Positions 22,435 to 34,440 are shown, numbered from the stretch's first letter. The stretch: 64,000 nt of DNA from Buddleja alternifolia (GCA_019426215.1 CM033400.1:24164568-24228567), one strand, 5' to 3'. Made by a program: numbers and translations. Notes: generated from the sequence alone by a model not told the origin.

Positions 22435-24343
22435 TGATAAGAGGTGTTTTTACGTGTTTTTAAGACCGTAATTCTTATGATTTGGATTCACTTATTGCTT
22501 AAATCATGTCACATTTGTATTTAATAGGTGTGTTAAGTGAATACAGGTAATAAATGAGAATACATGAAGAAAAGGGAAGAAAACGATGAACAAAACAAGT
22601 TCAAGCATGTTTTTCAACACCTAGGCGGTTTATGCATCTCCTACCACATTCGAGCGATAATTCCGTACATTTCGAGACCGATTTAGACAAAGTTTCCTTC
22701 TACAAAGTTTTAGATGTATGTCTTAGCTTCAAATGGGAACTTGAAACATCCAAATTGGAGGTCTATAGAGATAAATGTGAAGGAAATACGATTGCTGCGC
22801 CGAACAGAGAAGTACATGTGCCAGGATACGCCCCAACGACCTCCTAGTCATGCCTAGGCATGGATAGTCCGAATGTTACTCATTTTCAGCCTAAATTCCA
22901 GCATTATATGATGGGTAAGAATCACTTTTGGCCATAATTCAGCACATGTGTTGAGGGGTTGTCATAAGTGTGTTTCTTGGTAGATTTACTTTATGGGTGC
23001 CAAATCAGAAACAACCTCCATATTGAAACGTAATTTAGGTATACTTAGCGACTGAATTGGACACAATGTCCTTCTGGAAAGTTGTAGATCTATGTTTTAT
23101 CTGAACATGGGGACTTGAATCATCCAATTTGGAGATCTGTGGATAATTGTATGAGGAAAATACTAAGACTGCGCTGGAAAGCAAGAAAATGGCAGCATGC
23201 ATGTGTTTTGTTGAAGTTTTCACATGGTTATGCTTGGTGGAATTCTTAAGGGCCGAAAGTTTAGCATTTTTTAGCTGGTTGGAATCTTAAAAGCCAAACT
23301 TTAAGCATCACCTTAGGTGGAATTCGCATTGGGGAACTTTAATGGGAATTCTTAATGCATACTTTAGTGGAATTTTGGCTATAAAAGGAGGGGGAACCCA
23401 TACTTTTCATCATTCACTATCAATTTCAGATTCTTGGAATGAAAGAAGTGAGGGAGTGACCGATCCATATAGAAGAAAAGATGGGAGAGAAAAGTTCTTG
23501 ATCATCATATGAGAAGGAATATTCACTTGGAGTTCCATCATTGTTCAATTAGAGGGAGTTTTTATAGCCTTTTCATTTCATTCATGTCTATGAACATGTG
23601 TATTTATTCATTATTGTTTCTCATATTATCTATCATGAACTAAATTCATAAGACTAAGGCCATGTAAGGTCAAATTGTGATATATGCTTATAATAGATGA
23701 TTGTTGAGGTTATTCTTATATTGTTATGTGATGTGAATTTGTGTTTTTGCCTATCTTGCATATACTTGATCACTATATGTTAAAATCTTATGCCTAGGTG
23801 AATATTTCGGGAGAAAATTGACTTAAGGTGCAAGAAATTCACATCATGACCCACAACTAATGAGGAATTGCCCTAGACATAGGTAAAGATTCCCGGGTGA
23901 AGTTGTTCGATTCTAATCGAGTGAACTCTAGTACGTTAATGCATGTTTAGTGGTTAGATTTCCGGATAGGAATATTTGAGAAATCACGATCTAAGCATAA
24001 GAGTTTATACGCGAGACATCGGTTATTCTCTACCCTCGGAGCTCTCACCATAACAATATAAGTGTAATCCTTCAACAAGAACCTTTATAAGTATATTTGA
24101 TCAATTTGAACCTAGCATGTGCCTTAGTCTCCCTTTATAATTGGTTTTAAATCACTTGCTCATCTTTGTTCTTATTCTCTACAAATTTTATTTGAATTTA
24201 TTCTTACTTTGTTTATTCATTTCATTACAAATCTTAAACTAGAATTCAAGTCCTTGTGGTTCGACAATCCGGACTTACCATCCATTTATTACTACACACG
24301 ACTAGTGCACTTGCTACCAAGCACGTTAGCTTTTAGCGTGTCA
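22435..24343 (+). repeat. 5' LTR of element D
   Basis: TGATAAGAGGTG...AGCGTGTCA. The U3 part holds two related copies of a module of about 140 bp (22677-22812 and 23050-23195). The segment 23640-24150 is nearly the same as in the solitary LTR at 17990. TATA box at 23380. Confidence 0.92.
23380..23387 (+). promoter_or_regulatory. TATA box of the D 5' LTR
   Basis: TATAAAAG followed by GAGGGGGAACCC. A strong plant TATA match about 945 bp into the LTR, and the likely start point for genomic RNA. Confidence 0.65.
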
Positions 24344-24349
24344 AGTTTT

Positions 24350-24366
24350 TGGCGCCGTTGTGGGGG
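24350..24366 (+). other. Primer-binding site of element D (tRNA-Asp type)
   Basis: TGGCGCCGTTGTGGGGG, six bases after the LTR. It is complementary to the 3' end of plant tRNA-Asp with about two mismatches; element E has the perfect form TGGCGCCGTTGCCGGGG. Confidence 0.85.
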
Positions 24367-24506
24367 ATTTTTTCATTTTAGTTTTTGATTTTTTTTGTTT
24401 AAATTTTCATAATTCTTAGTTTTTCGTTTATTTCTAACCTTTCTTTTATTTTATTATTCTAATTTTTTTTTTCTTGTGGTTATTTGCTAGGTGTAATTTG
24501 TGGTGC

Positions 24507-25139
24507 ATGACCCGCTCTTCTAACGAGCCCCTATACAATTTTGAGCCGGAGATAGAGCGTGTTCTTCGATCTAGTAGACAAGCTCGAGAAATGGCCGACA
24601 ATCTAAATCCAAATGGGAATTTTCCCGACATAAATCTTCCGGAAAATAGGGAATCGCTGCAAAATCTTTTCCAAGCTACGCAACCGGCACCTCCTCAAAG
24701 ACTTCCATCGATCCGGGAAAATCTACCTCCAAGGGTCCACACCATACCGGGACCCGTGATCTTTCCAAATTTCTATGCACCAAATTATCACATTCCGTCA
24801 CACATCTTTAGCATGGTGCAAAGCGAACCCTTCTATGGAGAGCCCCATGAATCACCTCATGAGCATTTGGAGACTTTAGACGACACTCTCATGACTACCC
24901 AATTTCATCCACGGGATCTTGATGCAATTCGTCTAAGAGTCTTCCACTTCTCATTAAAGGAAAGGGCGACCATGTGGTACAAGTCTCTACCACCCCAATC
25001 CATCACAACATGGGGACAATTGTTTGATGCCTTTTTGAGCAAATTCTTTCCACCCTCCAAAATCAACGAGCTAAGGAGCAATATTAAAGAGTTTAAGCAA
25101 GGGAATCATGAGTCCTTAGCCGAGGCATGGGCTAGATAA
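24507..25139 (+). pseudogene. gag: Gag N-terminal part of element D, ended by a premature stop
   Basis: Start chosen at the ATG of MTRSSNEPLYNFEPEIERVLR because E Gag begins the same way (MTRTSQGDLEDFDSEIER) after the same GTGC context. The retrotransposon Gag domain is clear around residues 150-190 (FHFSLKERATMWYKSLPPQSITTWGQL, FLSKFFPP). A TAA at 25137 replaces what is an aromatic residue in E (ERFKELLRKCP against AR-stop-KNMLRKCP). The frame continues unchanged after it, so a single nonsense change is the simplest explanation. Confidence 0.85.
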
Positions 25140-26801
25140 AAAAACATGCTCCGAAAATGCCCGGATCACAACCTAAAGTTGAGCGAGCAAGTACTACGAT
25201 TCCATGATGGAGTCCGATCGCGCATCCGAAATAGGCTCAATGCCGGCGCCGGTGGTGATCTCCTTGGGCTCGATTGCCAAAGTGTGTGGGACAAGATTGA
25301 GCAATTAGCCCGGGAAGATGAACTCTATCCCGATGATGAAGAAGTCACACCCACCAGAAAAATTGCTTGTGTTCAAGAAGAAGTTGCTTTGGAAACAATG
25401 GTTGGCAATGTTAACTATGTTGGAAATGCCAATCGACCTCAATTGAATTTTCATGTGCCCGAAAATTTTCCAAGAAGGCCAAATCTGGCACAAAACGCTC
25501 ATACCGGTATCTATCAAGCACCAAGGCCTTCATTCAACAACAATAAAGCTCAAAGGCAAGGCAATCCTCATGTACAAAGCCAAGTTAGGCCTCCCACAAC
25601 CGATGAACGTCTCGATGAGGAAATAAAGAAATCGGATACAGCAATCAACGAACTCCGTAGTATGATGAAGGATTTGATGATGGAGATGAAGGATATGAAG
25701 ACACAAATGGGTCAAATGGCAAGGGCGATCAGCAAGAGAGCCCCGGGAACTTTACCAAGTGACACGGAAAAGAACCCGAAAGAGCAATGCTATGCAATTA
25801 CCTTGAGAAGTGGCAAACATGTAGCAAATGATGTTGTTCGCACATCGGCGCCCGAGCGCCCAGACAGCCACGCCCAGGCGCCTACGCTGCCACGCCCAGG
25901 CGCCAATTGCTGCGCCCAGGTGCCACGTCCTGGTTCTTCCGAATTCGGCTCTTCGACTCCAACGCACCCACCCATCGAGGTACACCTCCCCTTTCCCAAT
26001 GGATATAAAAAGAAACAGAAGGAGATGGATCCGAGTTTCCCCCGAATCTTGCCTATATTGCTCAACACATTGCCAACAAAGCTTCAAGATCCCGGGAGTC
26101 TTACGATTCCTTGCACTATTGGGCCCTTATCATTCGACAAGGTTATTTGTGATTCGGGAGCTAGCATCAACCTCCTTTCGTATTCTCTTTTCAGAAAGTT
26201 GGGCCTTGGCAATCCTAAACCAACTGCAATGAGCCTCCAACTCGCGGATAGATCAATCAAGAGGCCAAAGGGGATAATTGAAGATGTTATTGTCCAAGTT
26301 GACAAATTCTATTTCCCGGTCGATTTTGTGGTTCTCGAAATGGATAACGACATTGATGTTCCCTTGATCCTAGGAAGACCTTTCCTAGCCACTAGCAATG
26401 CCAAGATTGACGTGGGAAAAGGTAAGTTGACATTGAGGGTAAGAGATGAAAAGGTGACATTCGATGCTTATACAAACATGAAACCATCCATGGATGATCT
26501 TACTTGTTTAAATGTCAATGCTATTAACACTTTACTTGATGAAAAATGTGCAAGTGGCAAAACTAAGGGCACTCTTGAGTTGGAGAATGAGGTCCCCAAT
26601 GAGAACCAAGAAAAGGTGAGAGAGGAGGATTTATGCATGAAGTACATTCCACCACATAAACGTGTTCATGAGATCGATAAGACAAATCCGGCACGGAGGG
26701 CTAATCTCAAAACACCGAGTTATGAGTGGACGCGAGTGAAACATGAGAAAGAAAGGAGAAATGACAAGGATATTGTCATTTTAAATGGCCCACCTATTTG
26801 A
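25140..26801 (+). CDS. Gag C-terminal part and aspartic protease of element D
   Basis: Same frame as the part before the stop. Gag continues with LRKCPDHNLKLSEQVLRF and the coiled-coil region near 25620-25740. The CCHC zinc knuckle present in E Gag is missing here. Next come SDTEKNPKEQCYAITLRSGKH, a Pro/Ala-rich linker encoded by CGCCCAGGCGCC-type words (25846-25930), and then the protease: the catalytic motif is intact, CDSGASINLL with Asp at 26151, then [25 protein letters not shown]. The frame ends after a 130-residue charged tail. No RT follows. The protease could be active if Gag were translated past the stop. Confidence 0.88.
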   Translation, partial: KNMLRKCPDHNLKLSEQVLRFHDGVRSRIRNRLNAGAGGDLLGLDCQSVWDKIEQLAREDELYPDDEEVTPTRKIACVQEEVALETMVGNVNYVGNANRPQLNFHVPENFPRRPNLAQNAHTGIYQAPRPSFNNNKAQRQGNPHVQSQVRPPTTDERLDEEIKKSDTAINELRSMMKDLMMEMKDMKTQMGQMARAISKRAPGTLPSDTEKNPKEQCYAITLRSGKHVANDVVRTSAPERPDSHAQAPTLPRPGANCCAQVPRPGSSEFGSSTPTHPPIEVHLPFPNGYKKKQKEMDPSFPRILPILLNTLPTKLQDPGSLTIPCTIGPLSFDKVICDSGASINLLSYSLFRKLGLGNPKPTAMSLQLADRSIKRPKGIIEDVIVQVDKFYFPVDFVVLEMDNDIDVPLILGRPFLATSNAKIDVGKGKLTLRVRDEKVTFDAYTNMKPSMDDLTCLNVNAINTLLDEKCASGKTKGTLELENEVPNENQEKVREEDLCMKYIPPHKRVHEIDKTNPARRANLKTPSYEWTRVKHEKERRNDKDIVILNGPPI

Positions 26802-26847
26802 ACCTCAAGGAGCGTAAAGTCGAGCTACCGACTCTAAACTAGCGCTT

Positions 26848-26865
26848 CTTGGGAGGCAACCCAAG
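26848..26865 (+). other. Conserved hairpin after the last stop codon, element D
   Basis: CTTGGG-AGGCAA-CCCAAG folds into a perfect 6-bp stem with a 6-base loop. It starts 46 bp after the stop and is preceded by AGCGCTT. Element E has the same loop at 46373-46390 with one pair changed from T-A to G-C. The role is unknown; it is kept even though D has lost RT, RNase H and integrase. Confidence 0.65.
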
Positions 26866-28431
26866 TTTGTAAGTTTGTTTTTCTTTTTGATTTTGTTTTT
26901 GTTTTGTTTAGTTTGTTTCTTTATGTTGTGTTCAAACATGCACTTTTGGCATGTATGTTTTCTTATGCTTGATGGTTTGAAAAGTTGAAGTGTTAGATAT
27001 GATGCAAATTTGGACCATGCTCATTTTACTCGAGAGGAGGAGAAGCTATAGGATTATGTATTGGAAGTTTAAGGATGTTTTTCAACATCCTTGGTTGTAA
27101 GTGTTCTTTTACTATTGTGTATGCTTGTTGTAACAACATTGGGGACAATGTTGGATTTAAGTTTGGGGGTGTTTAGAAGAGTACTTATTTTGAACTTTGA
27201 TGGTGCAATCCTAATTTTTAGCTTAATTTTAGGGAAAGTTTGTTTGATATCATGTTTATATGCTTCTTTGTTGAGAAAATCAAGCATGAAAAATTTTTAG
27301 TCCTTCCAATTGATGCATTGAAATTGATTGACTTGGAAAAATGGCATGAATTCTTGAAATAATTTGAATTTAATGGAATATATATCTTTGAAATTGCTCG
27401 TGGAGACCTTAGACTAGAATTGATTCTTTAGATGATTCACAATGCACTTAAATCGAAGGTAGAGGAGTTGAGAGGATAACCATCTTGAGACACTTAAGGA
27501 ATTATTCCCAGAAATATTAACTTAGATTTCTCATAAAGTTATAAGTTGAGTAGTAATTTTATATGCTAACAATGAATTGAAAAGGTTGAATTTTGGTATG
27601 ACCAAAAGTGGTCAGGCTAATACGTACCGGAGGTGAAAAGTTTCATACCTATATATTGTACTATTATGCTAATTTGAGCTATGCTCAAGCCAAAAGAAGT
27701 GAATTGTTTAAAAGATCTAGTTTTATTTCGTGGCCTTTGATACTCGAGTGATTAAATCCTTAGGAGTGTCTCTACACTTAATGCCCCAAAACTATCTAGT
27801 TTGGGAGTCATTGATCTAAAACTTGTTACATGGGTGTCATAGAAAGCCTAATGGAATAAAACATTGCACATGATCTAGCCTTAATGAAGTTTAATGGAAA
27901 TTCCATATGAATTGAATGTTGAATATTTGAGATAATGAAATTTAAATGGCTATGAGATTATCTATAATTATTGTGCCTTGTGTTTGATCAAAAGTTGATA
28001 GATATGGGATTAATGTCCAAAATTTGGTAAGGATGCCTCTCGACTATAATACCCTAGATTTATTTTTCACTACACCCCAGGGAGTCGTTTCAAGTATTGG
28101 TGTCACATGAGCAAAAGTAGTTGATATGTATATATATATTTGTGAACTTTAAAAGGTTGATTTTATGCCATTCATTCTTGTTGATCATATTGAGATGTGT
28201 TGATTCGGTTGGGATTGAAAATTTTCTAGATTTTGTGGGTATATCGTATGCAAACCCTCACTAGACTATAACTCGTCCTTTGAGGTAACTCAAAGGTTTA
28301 AAGGCTTGTTGCACCCGCTAAGTGCAATCGTTTACTCCACGAAAGTGAGTTAGTTAGTTGTTTTGTTTTCTCCCATTGAATGATGTTGGTCTTGCCTTAT
28401 AGCTCTTATTGCTCGAGGTCGAGCAATTGAT
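26866..28431 (+). other. 3' non-coding region of element D, with a polypurine-like block
   Basis: About 1.57 kb without a credible ORF. At 27136-27172 ATTGGGGACAATG is followed by TTTAAGTTTGGGGGTGTTTAG, nearly a copy of the true polypurine tract at 28432 (AAGTTTGGGGGTGT). Element E has the same pair of words at 47470-47507. This may be a second priming site or an old LTR-adjacent remnant. Confidence 0.6.
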
Positions 28432-28445
28432 AAGTTTGGGGGTGT
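28432..28445 (+). other. Polypurine tract of element D
   Basis: AAGTTTGGGGGTGT, directly before TGATAAGAGG of the 3' LTR. Confidence 0.85.
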
Positions 28446-30355
28446 TGATAAGAGGTGTTTTTACGTGTTTTTAAGACCGTAATTCTTATGATTTGGATTC
28501 ACTTATTGCTTAAATCATGTCACATTTGCATTTAATAGGTGTGTTAAGTGAATACAGGTAATAAATGAGAATACATGAAGAAAAGGGAAGAAAAACGATG
28601 TACAAAACAAGTTCAAGCATGTTTTTCAACACCTAGGCGGTTTATGCATCTCCTACCACATTCGAGCGATAATTCCGTACATTTCAAGACCGATTTAGAC
28701 AAAGTTTCCTTCTACAAAGTTTTAGATGTATGTCTTAGCTTCAAATGGGAACTTGAAACATCCAAATTGGAGGTCTATAGAGATAATTGTGAAGGAAATA
28801 TGATTGTTGCGCCGAACAGAGAAGTACATGTGCCAGGATACGCCCCAACGCCCTCCTAGTCATGCCTAGGCATGGATAGTCCGAATGTTACTCCTTTTCA
28901 GCCTAAATTCCAGCATTATATGATGGGTAAGAATCACTTTTGGCCATAATTCAGCACATGTGTTGAGGGGTTGTCATAAGTGTGTTTCTTGGTAGATTTA
29001 CTTTATGGGTGCAAATCAGAAACAACCTCCATATTGAAACGTAATTTAGGTATACTTAGCGACTGAATTGGACAAAATGTCCTTCTGGAACGTTGTAGAT
29101 CTATGTTTTATCTGAACATGGGGACTTGAATCATCCAATTTGGAGATCTGTGGATAATTGTATGAGGAAAATACTAAGACTGCGCTGGAAAGCAAGAAAA
29201 TGGCAGCATGCATGTGTTTTGTTGAAGTTTTCACATGGTTATGCTTGGTGGAATTCTTAAGGGCCGAAAGTTTAGCATTTTTTAGCTGGTTGGAATCTTA
29301 AAAGCCAAACTTTAAGCATCACCTTAGGTGGAATTCTCATTGGGGAACTTTAATGGGAATTCTTAATGCATACTTTAGTGGAATTTTGGCTATAAAAGGA
29401 GGGGGAACCCATACTTTTCATCATTCACTATCAATTTCAGATTCTTGGAATGAAAGAAGTGAGGGAGTGACCGATCCATATAGAAGAAAAGATGGGAGAG
29501 AAAAGTTCTTGATCATCATATGAGAAGGAATATTCACTTGGAGTTCCATCATTGTTCAATTAGAGGGAGTTTTTATAGCCTTTTTCATTTCATTCATGTC
29601 TATGAACATGTGTATTTATTCATTATTGTTTCTCATATTATCTATCATGAACTAAATTCATAAGACTAAGGCCATGTAAGGTCAAATTGTGATATATGCT
29701 TATAATAGATGATTGTTGAGGTTATTCTTATATTGTTATGTGATGTGAATTTGTGTTTTTGCCTATCTTGCATATACTTGATCACTATATGTTAGAATCT
29801 TATGCCTAGGTGAATATTTCGGGAGAAAATTGACTTAGGGTGCAAGAAATTCACATCATGACCCACAACTAATGAGGAATTGCCCTAGACATAGGTAAAG
29901 ATTCCCGGGTGAAGTTGTTCGATTCTAATCGAGTGAACTCTAGTACGTTAATGCATGTTTAGTGGTTAGATTTCCGGATAGGAATATTTGAGAAATCACG
30001 ATCTAAGCATAAGAGTTTATACGCGAGACATCGGTTATTCTCTACCCTCGGAGCTCTCACCATAACAATATAAGTGTAATCCTTCAACAAGAACCTTTAT
30101 AAGTATATTTGATCAATTTGAACCTAGCATGTGCCTTAGTCTCCCTTTATAATAGGTTTTAAATCACTTGCTCATCTTTGTTCTTATTCTCTACAAATTT
30201 TATTTGAATTTATTCTTACTTTGTTTATTCATTTCATTACAAATCTTAAACTAGAATTCAAGTCCTTGTGGTTCGACAATCCGGACTTACCGTCCATTTA
30301 TTACTACACACGACTAGTGCACTTGCTACCAAGCACGTTAGCTTTTAGCGTGTCA
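28446..30355 (+). repeat. 3' LTR of element D
   Basis: 1910 bp, nearly identical to 22435-24343, with scattered single-base changes and one-base indels. Followed by the duplicated GAGCT at 30356-30360. Confidence 0.92.
29391..29398 (+). promoter_or_regulatory. TATA box of the D 3' LTR
   Basis: TATAAAAG in unchanged context, equivalent to 23380. Confidence 0.6.
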
Positions 30356-31270
30356 GAGCTCCAAACAATTTTCTTGACAGCCTCTCAAGAAGTCATGTAT
30401 TCAAAACTTGATATGGTGGCGTCCTCCATGACAGTGGTCCATCTCTCAAAAAAGTGAATACATACCCAGAAGTGAACTTATGGTTATTGACATCAAATTC
30501 AAAATCTGAGTCCATATAACCATTCACTTTTAGCTTTCCATTCCCATACTCGAGAAGCATATCTTTAGTTCCTTCCTAAGTATTTGAGACTATACTACAT
30601 TGCCATCAAATGCTCTTTGCCCGGGTTATTTTGAAAACTCTTTTCTATGCTTATTGTGCACCCAAGATCCGACCTTGTACATAGATTAGCATGTATGAAA
30701 CTCCTTATTGCCAATGCATAGGGTATGGCCCTCATCTCATTTCTGTCCATCTTTCCTAGAGAATTTATGGATTTCAAGAGATGAAACCCATGTCTCATTA
30801 GGCAATAGACCTCTCTAAGAGTTCTTATTCCAGAAAACCTTTTCAAGACTTTCTCTAAGTGGAGGGCTTGGAGAAGCCTTATTGTCCTATTCGATCTTAT
30901 CCCTGTAGATTCGAATTATAAGGACATATGTGGCTTCTCCCAAGTCTTTAATGGAAAATGTGTTCGAGTGTCATTTCTTAATCGAAGTCAATAAGCATAT
31001 ATCTATTCCTAGAAATGATATTTTCCTCCCACTGGCCTTTATTCTAGACACATGGTTATTGATGACAAAATAGTCCCCAGCTATGTTGTCAATGCAATTA
31101 TTCCAACTACGAGAGTCCATTTAGATCCATAAATGGACTTAGTTTGTAGACCTTTTTCAAAAATGGCCTTAGATGTGAAACCTTTGGGCTTGTTCGCTAT
31201 AGATGTTCTCCTAGAGGAATTCATTAATGAACGGGTCTTCACATTCATATGTTTGATTCCATAATCCAGT
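30356..31270 (-). pseudogene. Copia F pol: RT C-terminus and RNase H start (minus strand), degraded
   Basis: On the minus strand, 30846-30595 reads LKRFSGIRTLREV...SLGKMDRNEMRAIPYALAIRSFIHANLCTRSDLG, then NNPGKEHLMAM. This is the copia pattern LERF...MSxxPYASAVGSxMYAMxCTRPD...NPGKEHW at the end of RT and start of RNase H. Further upstream (to about 31270) weaker copia-like words continue with stops. Element D (22435-30355) interrupts the same gene a little downstream. Inactive. Confidence 0.78.
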
Positions 31271-34200
31271 TATGTTACTATTGAAAGCAAGGTCTCAATG
31301 GATTGTTGTCATGGCCAGGGCAAAAAGGTTTTCCTCATAGTCAAAGCCCCTTTTATGACTATAACCTTGTACCATCACCCTGGCCATGTCATTGTAATCA
31401 GTCTTCCTTCTTGTAGATGCATTCATAATGATGTTCACAATACCCTCAAAGCGATCTACTAGGTTCTAGACTTGATACAATCCATTAACAGTCTTACACC
31501 ATCTCACAGATTTCATACTCAGCATCGATTTGTCATGTATAAAGGGATTATATCCTTTGTTTTCCTCTGCTATAGCATACAACCATATCCTTTTAGGCGG
31601 TGGGATACTCTATCAGACCAATTTGTTAGTGGTATGTGTCATAATGAGTTTGATTAAGATTTCTTGAATAGTAGTCTCCAATAAAGTTTCTTTTTTGTTC
31701 TTACAGAACAACCTTTCTACCATGTCTCCAAGGAAATCATCTTTGAGAGAATGAGGCTCTAACACCATAGTGATCTTTCGATCATTACATAGGTAGAAAG
31801 GTTACACCTTAAACTTACTCGAAATAACCAAAACGTCCTCTTTTTAGGAATCTAACCTCCAGTTTTTCTACCTTTGTCTTTTCTACGTAGATTGGACATC
31901 CCCGTATCTTTGTGTGTAAAGATTAGGCTTCCTCTTATGTCATATCTCATATGATGTCAGGAATGAATTTGGAGGGACTTCTTGTTCAATATGCTCATAT
32001 GAGCAGCGCATGACCATATTAAATTGGGCAATTTCTTATAGAATGAATCATGTCCAACAGTGCTTCGTTATTTCATACTTATTGCCTTATTCAACTGTGC
32101 AATTACTGGAAGTGTCAGCTATTAATCCATGTCACATTCTCCTAAGAATAATTTGGCTCTGGCAATCATATATTTCCCATATTGATCTAATCGCAATATC
32201 ATTATATGATGCCCTCTAGAGTCAGTACAAATCCAATTTTAAAACTTGATTGGCCCTCTAAACATGTTCTCGGTGAAGAGGGATTCGACCTTTCTACATA
32301 TGAGATAAGATTCCAACGTTTGGATAGGGATCTAATCCCAATGGACTTGTGTTTCCATGTTTCTCCCAACTTGTGGATCTTATGCTATTACATGTATGGT
32401 CGAATCTTAATCAATACTACGTTCTCTAGTTTGTGTTCACAGTACACTTATTCCAGGCATTCAACTTTGTTCAAATAATTCAACGATAATGTGTTATCCT
32501 TATAATTATTTCAAAATTAAATATCATGTAAGTTAATACCAAAAATTTCTCAAAGAAATATGTTTCCTGACCAAGTCTAAGATCAACTTTTATTTGGCAA
32601 ACAAAGATAATCATCTTAGGTTGTGACATGTCCAGAATTAAAAGAATAGAGGTGAATCCTATATTGACTTTACCGACACTGTGTCTGGTTCCAACGTAGA
32701 TCACTTTTTGTTTTTCCACATTTCTACTTCCTTCTAGATCTCCAATCAAAATTCTAACTATGGGTACCATCTTCGGGATCTAGAATCTAAGAAGTGAGAA
32801 AACGATCATAGAATGTTAGTTTCTAATACGTAAAATTCTATATCTTATGCTCCTCTTTCAAAACCCTACTCATCGCCCCTCCTTGAGGCATGAGTGATGC
32901 TTGCCTCAAGCATACAACTTTATGACTCTTAACTAAGGACTATTCTCAAGTTTTTGAATCAGTAAAAGAAGTTGGGCCAATGATGACAATTTTCTTGAAC
33001 TTAAATAGTAATGAGTTATTTGTCTAATAAGAGAGATAATAATAATTCAGAAAATAAACTAAGATTCAGCTAGATACTTATATTATATCCAAGTGAAATT
33101 ATGACTTTAATCTTCACTTGGCTCCCACAGTATTTTTTGAAATATTGCACTCCCACTGCAATAATCAAAAATCTCATTGGACCGATTTCGTAGTGGGTGA
33201 TTGAGTTCTTTAATAAATCCGATGAGTTGCAACCTCTGACGACATATGGCTTACTAAATTTATCAAAATGGCAATCCTTTCCAGCCTCGTCTAATAGGAG
33301 ATTCAATCTCGTTGGCTCATAGATCACGAGACCGCAACCCTCTGCCTATATATAGGTTGTGATCTATCTGAACTTGGGCCCATCAACTCCTATCAGTCTA
33401 ACAGTTGAATTCCACCCTGCTATTCTCTGTCGATATGTGGGGAAGAATTTGCTTTTACAGATGGCATCTAATGCACATATGAAATCTAAATACATACCTT
33501 AGTGCATAACCCCCACTTACTGGAAGAAATTATACATTAGATATGATATCATCTTTCATAAGTTTGATGGAGAGCCAGGACATCCAATTCCCTTTTCGAA
33601 AATTCAGTATTTAAATATTGGGAGAATTTTGATTGTTTTAATTAAGGTCTCACTTTGCACATTAATTTCTTATGCGCAGATATGGATATAAATCAATGAA
33701 GCAGAAAACACCTAGCAATTCTATCACACATGTTTTCCATGGACTTGTACTATATTGGGTCGAGCCATTGACCCAATTAAGGGTTAGGGGGCTTAAAAGA
33801 TCTCCATCTAATGTCGAACTTCATGGCTCCTAGCTCCAAGCAGATCTTCTACCTCCAAGGCCCTAATCTAATTATTACATAGAAAACATCCTAGACACGT
33901 ATCTATGAAAATAAGATACAAGCTGGGGGGCTTAAACTATGGCCCGATACAACTAAGATAAACTCAAAGCAATAAACTCTTCCATGGAAGGCATCCCACA
34001 ATAAGCGCATCAAAGCATTTAAATAAACTATTTAAGATTATGTTGGATGTAGAGTAAATTAAAATTAAATTTCAATTTACACATAATTAAACCCAATTTA
34101 ATTTTGACAAAATTGAATCCAATCTTAATTTTGATGAGAGGATCAAATCTAATTTAATCGAAGTATATATATAAATTCCCTTTAACTACCATGGGTAAAT

Positions 34201-34440
34201 TAAATCCAATTTACTCATATAATTAGATCAAATATAATTATAGAGAGATTAAATTAAATGAGGAGAGTAAATCTAATTTAATAATTTATGATTAATTCCA
34301 CAACTTAGATACATCATAATTAAATCAACTTTTAATTTAGATGAAAAGACCAAGTCCTTTTAAATTAAATTTGATTTAAATCTAATTTAATTTTAATAAT
34401 AAATTTAAAAATTATTTAATCTTGATGGAATAATTAAATC
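31271..34440 (-). mobile_element. Degraded internal region of copia F (minus strand)
   Basis: By position this should hold integrase, protease and gag of F. I can find no domain motif I would defend: frames are short and stops are dense. From about 34000 to 34440 the sequence is a low-complexity AT-rich stretch made of repeated TTTAATTT/AATTAAA words. It is labelled F only because F pol lies to its left and the F leader and LTR to its right. Confidence 0.5.

Larger units (their letters stand above)
22435..30355 (+). mobile_element. Element D: non-autonomous Athila-lineage gypsy retrotransposon (Gag-protease only)
   Basis: Complete element of 7921 bp: LTR 1909 bp, PBS, gag-protease, long 3' non-coding part, polypurine tract, LTR 1910 bp, GAGCT duplication. 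By eye the LTRs differ at only about 16-20 sites (near 1%), so insertion was recent. RNase H, RT and integrase are completely absent: the reading frame ends after the protease, and 39 bp later comes the hairpin that in element E follows integrase. It must have used proteins from an autonomous relative. It is inserted in copia F. Confidence 0.93.
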
